A stretch of DNA of 64,000 nucleotides from Chrysomallon squamiferum (taxonomy: Eukaryota; Mollusca; Gastropoda; Neomphalida; Peltospiridae): assembly GCA_012295275.1 (NCBI GenBank), contig CM022667.1, positions 6,635,332-6,699,331 on the forward strand. Direction: 5' to 3'. Below are positions 53,401 through 64,000 of this stretch, one piece after another (the stretch's first letter is position 1; the number at the start of each line of letters is the position of its first letter). The notes under the pieces are model-generated. The model worked only from the letters and a program-made list of their open reading frames with translations, did not search any database and was not told where the DNA came from. The position numbers were made by a program, and so were the translations under genes.

Positions 53401-56400
53401 TTTTGTAGACTGCATGTAAAATTAGATAACACATTTTTATGTTAATTCATTTTACAAAGTTATTGGTGTTAGTGTCGTGTGGGTAGAGAGAAAGAAGAGT
53501 GAGAGAGCATATTGTTGAATTTACAACAAAGGTTTTGAGACATCTCAGTATAGAAAACTATGGATAAGTTTCTTTTTATGACTAGATAGAATTACAGTAT
53601 GTAAATGTGAGCCTCTGTATACTTTATAATACACAAATAGACAGTTTTATAAAAGTTATAAAATACAAATAGTTATTCTATGAATCATTCCAGTTTAGTA
53701 CATAGGCATTTCTGTATAATTTGTAAATAAAATAAATTAATAATAATAACTTTTTTAAAACAGAATTGTGCGAAGACATGGTAGGTACTTGCGTCTAATG
53801 TTCCAAATAAGTGACTGCTAGTTTTGACAGTTATGGTTATTTTATATCAGAAAACATATAACTAAATGATATACAGAACATATGAAATGAGCAGTCTACA
53901 AACCTAACACTGAAACCTCTAATGTCATTGTCAGCTTAACATACTGTTACTTTCATTTTGCTTTATTTTAATTTATATTTTATAAATAAATTAAAACATA
54001 TACAACTTCCACACACCAGTACAGAAACTGAGAGAGACACACACACAAAAAGATAAATAAATATATAAATATTTTAAGTGTGATTCATAGGCATGGGTTT
54101 CAACTACTGCGCCACAAAGAACAACACTACCTTTCGACAGGATATTAAACCAAATAAAGTCGTTTATAAAACATGTTTTCTTTCTGCCAGCTGAGATTAA
54201 CCCCTGAAGCAACAAAGGGCTGTGCTTTATTAATCTTTCTTTGTTTACTTTTTTATCATGTCATTGACCTCTGCTTGACCTTTTGCAAGTCATCAGCTGC
54301 ATAAATGATTTCATTCTGTCAGCATTTTCCTTCTCTTTAACAAAGTTAAATTTTGATCTGTCAGTTGATGTGTGTAATTTTGTTGATCTTAACTTTTAGA
54401 AAAAAACCCACACAGTAACTTCAGTGAGACTGTGTGAGAATAAAAACATGTTAGTGTGTAACAATGGTTAAACACTACAAGTTCAAATCTAATTTCACAT
54501 TTGATAAATTTTAGTTACTAGAATAAAATAATTACCTCAGTGTGACTACATGTGAATAAGTATGTTACTGCCTAAAAAAAGGTAGATATTCAAATCATGT
54601 TAATTTATTTACCGGTATTACTTCAGTGAATACATACTTACATTTTTATTTTTATTTTATTTTTAATATTGGATCAGTACAGGTACATTAACAATGGTGT
54701 AAACTGTAATTTACAAATGTGTTTTATTATTTTTGTTTATACTTGTTGAAAGTAAGTCAGGTTTGTACTGGTTGCTCAGTGAAGCATGACTGAACAGGTA
54801 TTACATGTTACATTAATGTTTACCTTTTTATGTACTCATAATACTGTCAGCTGATACTTACTATTCTCAGTGTACATTATGTATGTGTGAGTTGTGTGTG
54901 TGTGTGTGTGTGTGTTTTGTGCTGGGAGCTGCAGGTTGCTAGTTACATTTGAAATAAAAACACATTATCTACACAACCTGTCTGTGTGTGTGTGTGTACA
55001 CCAGTCATTGTCAGACACTGTCAGTTAACCACCATTTGCTACCCAGCTACAGATTGGCACCATCACACAGTCTGGCACACTAACACACTAACAAGTATCT
55101 GAGACTGATAGACTGTACTACTAAAGAGATGGAGTTGAAATCTTCACTGGTTGTAGACATGTTTTCAGATAGATTTACAAGATGTTGGTGAAGTCTGCAT
55201 AAATAAAAACTGATTCATAAAACTGCAGTTTAGATTAAGTAAAAGGTAACTGAGTAGAGACATCTGCAGTAGATACATTTGTGAAAGAGCTGATGAAGAA
55301 CAGAGACCTGCACAAGACAGTGTAGCTAATCTGGATAGCAGCCAAGTAAACAAACAGTGTCACAGCTATTTATATTTCATGTACACACACTGCAGTGTAC
55401 TGTCTGTGTTACTTAACATTTATATCTGATACACACACACTGTGCTGTACTGTGTTACTTAACATTTATATCTGATATACACACACTGCAGTGTACTGTC
55501 TGTGTTACTTAACATTTATATCTGATACACACACACTGTGCTGTACTGTGTTACTTAACATTTATATCTGATATACACACACTGCACTGTACTGTGTTAC
55601 TTAACATTTATATCTGATATATACACTGCAAGTACTGTGTTACTTAACATTTATATCTGATATACACACACTGTGCTGTACTGTGTTACTTAACATTTAT
55701 ATCTGATATACACACACTGCACTGTACTGTGTTACTTAACATTTATATCTGATATATACACTGCAAGTACTGTGTTACTTAACATTTATATCTGATATAC
55801 ACACACTGCAGTGTACTGTGTTACTTAACATTTGTATCTGATATACACACTGCAGTGTACTGTGTTACTTAACATTTATATCTGATATACACACACTGCA
55901 GTGTACTGTGTTACTTAACATTTATATCTGATATATACACTGCAAGTACTGTGTTACTTAACATTTATATCTGATATACACACACTGCACTGTACTGTGT
56001 TACTTAACATTTATATCTGATATATACACACTGCAGTGTACTGTGTTACTTAACATTTATATCTGATATACACACACTGTGCTGTACTGTGTTACTTAAC
56101 ATTTATATCTGATATACACACACTGCAGTGTACTGTGTTTTACTTAACATTTATATCTGATATACACACACTGTGCTGTACTGTGTTACTTAACATTTAT
56201 ATCTGATATACACACACTGTACTGTACTGTTACTTAACATTTATATCTGATATACATACACTGCACTGTACTGTGTTACTTAATATTTATATCTGATATA
56301 CACACACTGCAGTGTACTGTGTTTTACTTAACATTTATATCTGATATACATGCACTGTACTGTGTTACTTAACATTTATATCTGATATACACACATTGCA

Positions 56401-58280
56401 GTGTACTGTCTGTGTTACTTAACCTTTATATCTGATATACACACACTGCAGTGTACTGTCTGTGTTACTTAACATTTATATCTGATACACACACACTGCA
56501 GTGTACTGTGTTACTTAACATTTATATCTGATATACACACACTGCAGTGTACTGTGTTACTTAACATTTATATCTGATATACACACACTGCACTGTACTG
56601 TGTTACTTAACATTTATATCTGATATACACACACTGCAAGTACTGTGTTACTTAACATTTATATCTGATATACACACACTGTGCTGTACTGTGTTACTTA
56701 ACATTTATATCTGATATATACACACTGCAGTGTACTGTGTTTGTTACTTAACATTTATATCTGATATACACACACTGCAGTGTACTGTCTGTGTTACTTA
56801 ACATATCTGATATATACACACTGCAGTGTACTGTGTTACTTAACATTTATATCTGATATACACACACTGCACTGTACTGTTACTTAACATTTATATCTGA
56901 TATAACACTGCACTTTTACTAACATTTATATCTGATATACACACACTGCATGTACTGTGTTACTTAACATTTATATCTGATATACACACACTGCAAGTAC
57001 TGTTACTTAACATTTATATCTGATATACACACACTGCACTGTACTGTGTTACTTAACATTTATATCTGATATACACACACTGCACTGTACTGTTACTTAA
57101 CATTTATATCTGATATACACACACTGCACTGTACTGTGTTACTTAACATTTATATCTGATATACACACACTGCATGTACTGTGTTACTTAACATTTATAT
57201 CTGATATACACACACTGCACTGTACTGTTACTTAACATTTATATCTGATATACACACACTGCACTGTACTGTGTTACTTAACATTTATATCTGATATACA
57301 CGCACTGCACTGTACTGTTACTTAACATTTATATCTGATATACACACACTGCACTGTACTGTGTTATGGATATACACACACTGCACTGTACTGTTACTTA
57401 ACATTTATATCTGATATACACACACTGCACTGTACTGTGTTACTTAACATTTATATCTGATATACACACACTGCAGTGTACTGTGTTTTACTTAACATTT
57501 ATATCTGATATACATGCACTGTACTGTGTTACTTAACATTTATATCTGATATACACACATTGCAGTGTACTGTCTGTGTTACTTAACATTTATATCTGAT
57601 ATACACACACTGCAGTGTACTGTCTGTGTTACTTAACATTTATATCTGATATACACACACTGCAGTGTACTGTCTGTGTTACTTAACATTTATATCTGAT
57701 ATACACACACTGCAGTGTACTGTGTTTTACTTAACATTTATATCTGATATACATGCACTGTACTGTGTTACTTAACATTTTTATCTGATATACACACATT
57801 GCAGTGTACTGTATGTGTTACTTAACATTTGTATCACATTAGTGACACACACACACTCAAACTGGTGTACTCTGTTACTCAAAATGTATATCTGATATAC
57901 ACACACACACACAAAATAGTGTACTCTGTTACTCAAAATGTATATCTGATATACACACACACAAAATAGTGTACTCTGTTACTCAAAATGTATATGTGAT
58001 ACACACACACACACAAACTAGCGTACTCTGTTAACAAATTAAGCAAAGATGTACAGAAAAGTGATAGTTAATAAAACAGTATTAGTTAAAAAAAAAAAAA
58101 ATAATACAACTGTTAAAAAGAAATGAAGACAGATGGTCAGTTAGTGCAGTTTCATCATACAGTGTTTTTTACCTGATTTTAAATTTAATTTATCAAAAAA
58201 GATTTCACACTGGAAAGAGATAAATTAAGAGAGCCACAGACAAACTTCATAAAATAGCAGCAATACACATGCACACGCGT

Positions 58281-58317
<37 letters not shown>

Positions 58318-58908
58318 AATATTTACAGAGACTTGCAAACAAGAAAAAATTAAGAAATAAAACTTATCCATTTGACATTTTGTGTTTTTATTCTCAAATG
58401 TTATTAACATTTTTCAATTTCAGTGAGTGTAAGTCAGAAAGATGTACATAAGTATAATGAGAATGTGTTTTATTTTGTGTGTGTGTGTGTGAGAGAAAGA
58501 GACACTATAGGTGTGTACATGTGAAATATATGAGCAAGAAGATTTTTTTATATGTGCTCCCTGTAGTTCCCAGCAAGATATGAGAGTAACAAAATGATGT
58601 TTTGTGTTTTCTAAAATTGTAATAAATATATTTCTGTCATTTTTATTTTTTTTTTTTTAAGTTGTTATTTATTATTATTATTACGCTGTGTATTTTAAGA
58701 AGAGAAATATAATAAGTATTTATAAAAAATGTATTTCAGGTTTATGGGTATAGGACTCTCAGCTCAAGGTGTCAACATGAACAGTCTTCCAGGTAAAACA
58801 GACTTTGTGCTTTCTACTGTATGTATGTCAAAATAAACATAACACTGTTTGGATTTTCTTTACATCAGAATTTTCATTATTTCTTTTTGTATAATTTTTA
58901 TATATATA

Positions 58909-58972
<64 letters not shown>

Positions 58973-61900
58973 TTTTGATAATTAATAACATATATTTAAA
59001 TAATGTAAAGTAAAATGATAATTCTAAAAAACATTTAAAATCAATCAGATTTTGTACTGTGAACTGTAGATAAAATAACTGAACATTCAATATTTCACAG
59101 GATGGCAGAAGCACTCTTATGGTTACCATGGTGATGATGGCAACTCTTTCTGCTCGTCGGGAACTGGCCAACCATACGGTCCGACATTTACAACGGGTGA
59201 TGTGATTGGCTGCTGTGTGAACCTGATAGAAAACTCGTGTTTCTACACCAAGAACGGGGTGAATCTAGGCAAGCTTTAACCTGTTCTTCACAGATTCATG
59301 TTTATAATTTTTATTAATATTCTTGTTGTTGTAAAATTTAAGAAACCTAGTTTCACCATTTCAGAGTGTGTGTTGTTTACTCCAGTCAGTTTACTCCACA
59401 TAAAAACACCAGGTGTTCTTTTTTTAACAAATTTTCTTCTTTTTCTTGTTTTTTTCAGGGGTTGCATTCACAGATCTACCAGTAAGTATTTTTGTCATTT
59501 TGAATTGGTATTTTAAACATTATTATTGTTAGCAGAACTGGTGACTGTGGATTACCAAGTTACTTAATTATGCATGTTACAATGCAAACACACATAACCT
59601 CACTAATAGTTATTAGAGTTTTGTTTCCAAAAATAAATAAGAGTAATAGATTATCAATTTTTTTTTGTAATTATATTTATATTAGATTACATTCCTCATT
59701 ATATTCTGTTTTAACAACAAACAACAAAACAGGCTCACGAAAGAACAATATGAAATTTTAGCATTACCATAGGCACTCTTTAACATTTTTTATTTCTTCC
59801 AAGTTCATTGAAGTTTTTATTTGCTCTTTTTTTTTTTTTAAATTGATTTATTTGCTAAAATGTTCACCTTTTGTTTATGTGTTGTCTTCATGTTTGTTTA
59901 CGTAACATGTACATGTTTGTTTACATGTTGACTTGATGTTTGTTTACGTAACATGTACATGTTTGTTTACATGTTGACTTGATGTTTGTTTACGTGTTGT
60001 TTATCAGACAAAGCTGTACCCGACAGTTGGTCTGCAGACTCCAGGTGAAGTTGTTGAAGCAAATTTTGGACAAAGTCCTTTCATCTTCGACATTGAAGAT
60101 TACATGAAGGTCAGCTATATTCTTCTGTGCTTTACTTTAACACCAAAAATACAAGAAAAATATAAATTTTGCTGATATCCTGCACCTGATGCTTTCTTTG
60201 TGTTTCAGGGTCATAAAACAGTTTGTTATGAATCAATTAGTTGTTCCCTTGAAACGGAAAAAATAATAACCATGTATATTCATGTGCAGTAAGAATATGT
60301 TTTATATTTCAAAGAATGGCATATGAAAATAGTTGATGTGCAAGTGTTAATAAAAAAAAGTTTGTGTTTTACAAGTAATGATGTGTTTTACTAGTAAAGA
60401 TGTGTTTTACAAGTAATGATGTGTTTTGTTTGAAGGAATGGCGTATGAAGACGAAGTTGACAGTGGAAAGATTTCCTGTCACAGACAGACGAGGAGAATG
60501 GCAGACAGCCTTACAACAGTAAAACATTTTTATCTACTTCACACAACAGTAAAACATTTATCTACTTCACACTTACAACAGTAAAACATTTTTATCTACA
60601 TCACACTTACAACAGTAAAACATTTTTCTACTTCACACTTACATTTTTATCTACTTCACACTTACAACAGTAAAACATTTTTTATCTACTTCACACTTAC
60701 AACAGTAAAACATTTTTATCTACTTCACATAACAGTAAAACATTTATCTACTTCACACTTAAAATAGTAAAACATTTATCTACTTCACACTTACAACAGT
60801 AAAACATTTATCTACTTCACACTTACAACAGTAAAACATTTTTATCTACTTCACATAACAGTAAAACATTTATCTACTTCACACTTACAACAGTAAAACA
60901 TTTATCTACTTCACACTTAGAACAGTAAAACATTTTTATCTAACAGTAAAACATTTTTTATCTACTTCACACTTAGAACAGTAAAACATTTTTTATCTAC
61001 TTCACACTTACAACAGTAAAACATTTTTTTATCTTCTTCACACAACAGTAAAACATTTTTTATCTACTTCACACTTACAACAGTAAAACATTTTTTATCT
61101 ACTTCACACTTACAACAGTAAAACATTTTTTATCTTCTTCACATTTACAACAGTAAAACATTTTTTATCTACTTCACACTTACAACAGTAAAACATTTTT
61201 TATCTACTTCACACTTACAACAGTAAAACATTTTTTATCTTCATCACTTACAACAATAATACTTTATATATCTGATTATTTGATATTACAGTAATATTTT
61301 TGACTGTACTACAACTTACAACAAATGACACTGTAAAGTGGCAGTTTTTTAGATCAAGGATGCTGTATTTTCTCTGTGTGTGTTTATACAAGTAGTCTGT
61401 GTTTCTGTGTTGTTTATAACAGTAAAACTGTTTTTTAGTCTGTGTTTCTGTGTTGTTTATACAAGTAGTCTGTGTTTCAGGAAACACCTTTTATCTGTGT
61501 GTGTTTATACAAGTAGTCTGTGTTTCTGTGTGTGTTTATACAAGTTTTTTTCATTGTGTCCACCTATCTGTGTACTGTTTCTGTGTGTGTTTATACAAGT
61601 AGTCTGTGTTTCTGTGTGTGTTTATACAAGTTTTTTTCTGTGTGTCAAGTAGTCTGTGTTTCAGTGTGTGTTTATACAAGTAGTCTGTGTTTCAGGATTG
61701 TGTCCACCTATCTGTGTACTGTGTTTCTGTGTGTGTTTATACAAGCAGTCTGTGTTTGTGTGTGTTTATACAAGTAGTCTGTGTTTCAGGATTGTGTCCA
61801 CCTATCTGTGTACTGTGTTTCTGTGTGTGTTTATACAAGTAGTCTGTGTTTCAGGATTGTGTCCACCTATCTGTGTACTGTGTTTCTGTGTGTGTTTATA

Positions 61901-63840
61901 CAAGTAGTCTGTGTTTCAGGATTGTGTCCACCTATCTGTGTACTGTGTTTCTGTGTGTGTTTATACAAGTAGTCTGTGTTTCAGGATTGTGTCCACCTAT
62001 CTGGTACATCACGGGTACTGTTCTACTGCAGAAGCCTTTGCCCGAGCTACAGGACAGCCAATCACAGAAGAAATTACCTCAATTAAAAACCGACAGAGTA
62101 AGTATATTGTTATTAATAATACAGTTTTAATATGTTTTTTTAAAAGTATGCACATCAGTTTTAGGCACAACAGTTGTATTTTATCCATAGGATTGTGAAA
62201 TTGCAGTAATAACTTTATTTAATATTTTGGACAAATGATGTCTAGACTCTTTTAATATCCAAATAGTCTATCTTTCCTGTTGATACAGATCAGTGTCAAA
62301 CCCTTAGTTGTGAGAAATAAGAGAAAACTAATTTTAACATTACAGAGGAATGAAAACAGAGAGGGGAAGAGAGAGTGCATTTAGGAAATGATTAATATAT
62401 ACAACATATTATAAGAAATGCATTTAATATATATATTTATTTATTTTTATAATATAAGTTTTTTATTATTATTAAGATTTCAGTATAAGTAAATGTTATT
62501 TTAGTTATATTTATTTAAATACAATCATGTAAATGAAGCTTTGATGAGCCAGTTCAGTGTAAATGTGTGTGATGTTTAACACAGGAATACAGAGACTTGT
62601 GTTAGCTGGGAGAATCGGGGAAGCCATTGAGGCAACCCAGCAGTTGTATCCCAGGTCTCCTAGAGCGCAGTCCAAACCTGCTGTTCACACTCAAGTGCAG
62701 ACAGTTCATTGAGATGGTCAACGGCACAGACAGCGAGGTGCGCGGTGCTGCCATCCGCAGCCCCAAGTCCTGTCACAACAGCAGCGGCAACAGCAGCCGG
62801 TCCAGTCCGAGCATGAGCCCGGTCCACTTCGCCGCGGCGCACGTCGTGCATTCTCAGAGGACTGGTTCCCGCGGCAACAGCCCCAGTCGGGCCAACTTGA
62901 AAGCAAACAACGTACAACAGATTTCACAGGCAAATTCTCACAGTCTGTCGGATTTACGCAGGATCGAGGAGGAGATGAACGCTGCCAACTCAGAACATTT
63001 GTTAATGAATGGAACTCGCTCACAGGTGATAGACAGTGACGATGTCGAGATGATTGATGGGAAGGGGGATGGGGTGGTGACGCTGAAAAATGGAAACCCT
63101 CAGAATGTTTGCATGAATGGCAGCGTACACGAGTGTCACACTGAAGACATGGGTGAGTGTTTACAATTTCACTGACACTGTTACAAGTTAATAACAGGTT
63201 GTAGGGCTGACAGTGGAGATTTTACATTGGTTGAAATTATAAAAATATTGCTTTTCAAGTGATATTTAACCTCATTAAAATTATTTTGATACTCTAGAAT
63301 TGTTTTATCTACAAACATTTTGTTTTTTACCTAAGTTATTTTTTAAATAATGAGCCATGTTAATTAAATGATGTTAACGAGGTTGTTGTGTTGTGTAGAG
63401 GTGGACTCGCCGTCCAGTCGCAGACAGCTCTGTGGAGGAAGTCAGACTGCGATAGAGAAAATGCTTCGCTACGGCAGGGAACTTCAGGCAACAAGTTTAC
63501 AGCTGAGAAGAGAATTTGGTAAAAATGAAGCCAACAAGAAAGCCCTGCAGGTAACACATTTCTGTTACAAAATCTCTGGTATGTAGTGTCTGCTGGTATT
63601 CAAAAAATCCTTATTGCTGTCATTAACAACAGTCTGTAGTAGAACTTAACAATTTTTGATTTGAGAACAACATAGAAATAAACTTGTGTGTTAAATGTGA
63701 AAATGTACAAAACCAGTGTCTGTTTCAGGATGCGTTCAGTTTACTTGCGTACTCAGATCCCTGGTCAAGTCCTGTAGGATACCAGCTACAACCAGTGCAG
63801 AGAGAGAGTGTGTGTGCAGCCTTAAACAGTGCCATTCTAG
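50469..63840 (+). CDS. RANBP9/10: RanBP9/10 orthologue, SPRY-LisH-CTLH-CRA scaffold (3' end outside window)
   Basis: Eleven exons seen: 50469-50652, 52484-52595, 58740-58792, 59101-59268, 59459-59481, 60008-60109, 60436-60518, 61985-62097, 62585-63152, 63399-63550, 63729-63840. The family scaffolds the CTLH (GID-like) E3 ubiquitin ligase and binds Ran and many receptors. Landmarks are [20 protein letters not shown] at the start, SPRY (about residues 55-200: [44 protein letters not shown]), LisH ([17 protein letters not shown]), CTLH ([39 protein letters not shown]), a Ser/Asn-rich linker, and the CRA start ([28 protein letters not shown]). About 556 codons are present; the last exon or exons of CRA are missing. 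Exon 4 uses a GC donor (GCAAGC). Exon 9 has one base too many (CCC at 62650-62652), breaking the frame inside CTLH as written. Confidence 0.93.
51985..52078 (-). mobile_element. Possible tRNA-derived SINE remnant in RanBP intron 2
   Basis: On the minus strand GGTTCAAATCTC is a good Pol III B box, preceded by a weak A-box-like stretch (TAGACAAGTAACCTGC). A similar weak pattern lies at 54465-54510 on the plus strand. This is inference from motifs only. Confidence 0.3.
55380..58030. repeat. 2.5-kb minisatellite in RanBP9/10 intron 2
   Basis: About 50 copies of a 45-47 bp unit (tacttaacatttatatctga then tatacacacactgcagtgta). Many units contain CACTGCAGTG, a perfect palindrome. Higher-order groups recur: the block near 56100-56480 resembles 57470-57640. 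From 57840 the unit changes to actctgttactcaaaatgta. Confidence 0.9.
58916..58970. repeat. (TA)n microsatellite in RanBP9/10 intron 3
   Basis: Perfect AT dinucleotide run of about 50 bp, preceded by (GT)n. Confidence 0.9.
60519..61255. repeat. Array of copies of RanBP9/10 exon 7 donor
   Basis: About 20 copies of cttacaacagtaaaacattt plus ttatctacttcaca. The unit begins with the last nine coding bases of exon 7 (CTTACAACA) and its donor GTAAAA. Confidence 0.9.
61375..61984. repeat. Array of copies of RanBP9/10 exon 8 acceptor
   Basis: 65-bp units with gtctgtgtttcaggattgtg and tccacctatctg repeat four to five times before the genuine exon 8. Each carries the acceptor TTTCAG and about 19 coding bases (IVSTYL). 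Confidence 0.9.
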
Positions 63841-64000
63841 GTAAAGCTCTGCTCTTTCTACATTTACACTTTATTTTTACTGTCATGAGACACATCTAAT
63901 CATAAATTGAGAGTTTGTTCATTTTGGAGGAAATGTTTGTACACAAAATACTGTTGTTCAATACAACAATTGTTTTTTTAATTTTTTGTTTTATTTTGCA

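Noticed and set aside
51500-55350. Several 60-75 codon open frames in RanBP intron 2
   Set aside because: They sit in intronic AT-rich DNA with no family resemblance and no conserved start or splice context.

Overview
This is animal nuclear DNA. The genes are split by GT-AG introns, the background is AT-rich, and microsatellites and minisatellites are exceptionally dense. The gene content (a RanBP9/10 gene, a TSNAXIP1 gene and trypsin-fold genes) together with the repeat load suggests a lophotrochozoan, most likely a mollusc. That assignment is inference. No bacterial-type genes, CRISPR arrays or RNA genes were recognised.

Layout. (1) 1-3.7 kb is repeat-rich DNA without a recognisable gene. 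(2) 3.7-23.9 kb, minus strand: three tandem paralogues (SPH-A, -B, -C), each with seven coding exons and identical intron phases (1,1,2,1,1,0). Each encodes a signal peptide, a six-cysteine CLIP-like knot and a trypsin-fold domain. In all three, every residue of the catalytic triad is replaced (His to Phe/Leu/Val, Asp to Ala/Gly/Gly, Ser to Gln/Gln/Asn), so they read as a family of secreted pseudoproteases. A decayed LINE lies between B and C. (3) 25.6-38.7 kb, plus strand: a 15-exon TSNAXIP1 orthologue of about 668 codons, with a possible RFX X-box 97 bp upstream of its start. (4) 41.8-48.5 kb: two short TSNAXIP1-like paralogues that keep only the N-terminal part, arranged head to head. (5) 50.5-63.8 kb, plus strand: a RanBP9/10 orthologue (SPRY, LisH, CTLH, start of CRA) whose last exon(s) lie beyond the window.

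The sequence shows two broad patterns. TSNAXIP1 and RanBP9/10 are neighbours, as TSNAXIP1 and RANBP10 are in human, which suggests old microsynteny. Many tandem arrays are anchored on splice junctions: the repeat unit contains the end of the adjacent exon together with its splice site. This is clear for the RanBP exon pair around 60.5-62.0 kb, TSNAXIP1 exons at 28.4 and 29.9 kb, the TSNAXIP1 stop codon, and SPH-B exon 2. Two coding exons carry single-base indels (TSNAXIP1 near 27.39-27.43 kb, RanBP near 62.65 kb) that look like assembly errors but should be checked. At least two and probably three introns use GC-AG boundaries.

Exon boundaries were read by eye from splice motifs, reading-frame phase and agreement between paralogues. 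Coding coordinates are therefore well supported, but transcription starts, UTRs and some first exons are not resolved.
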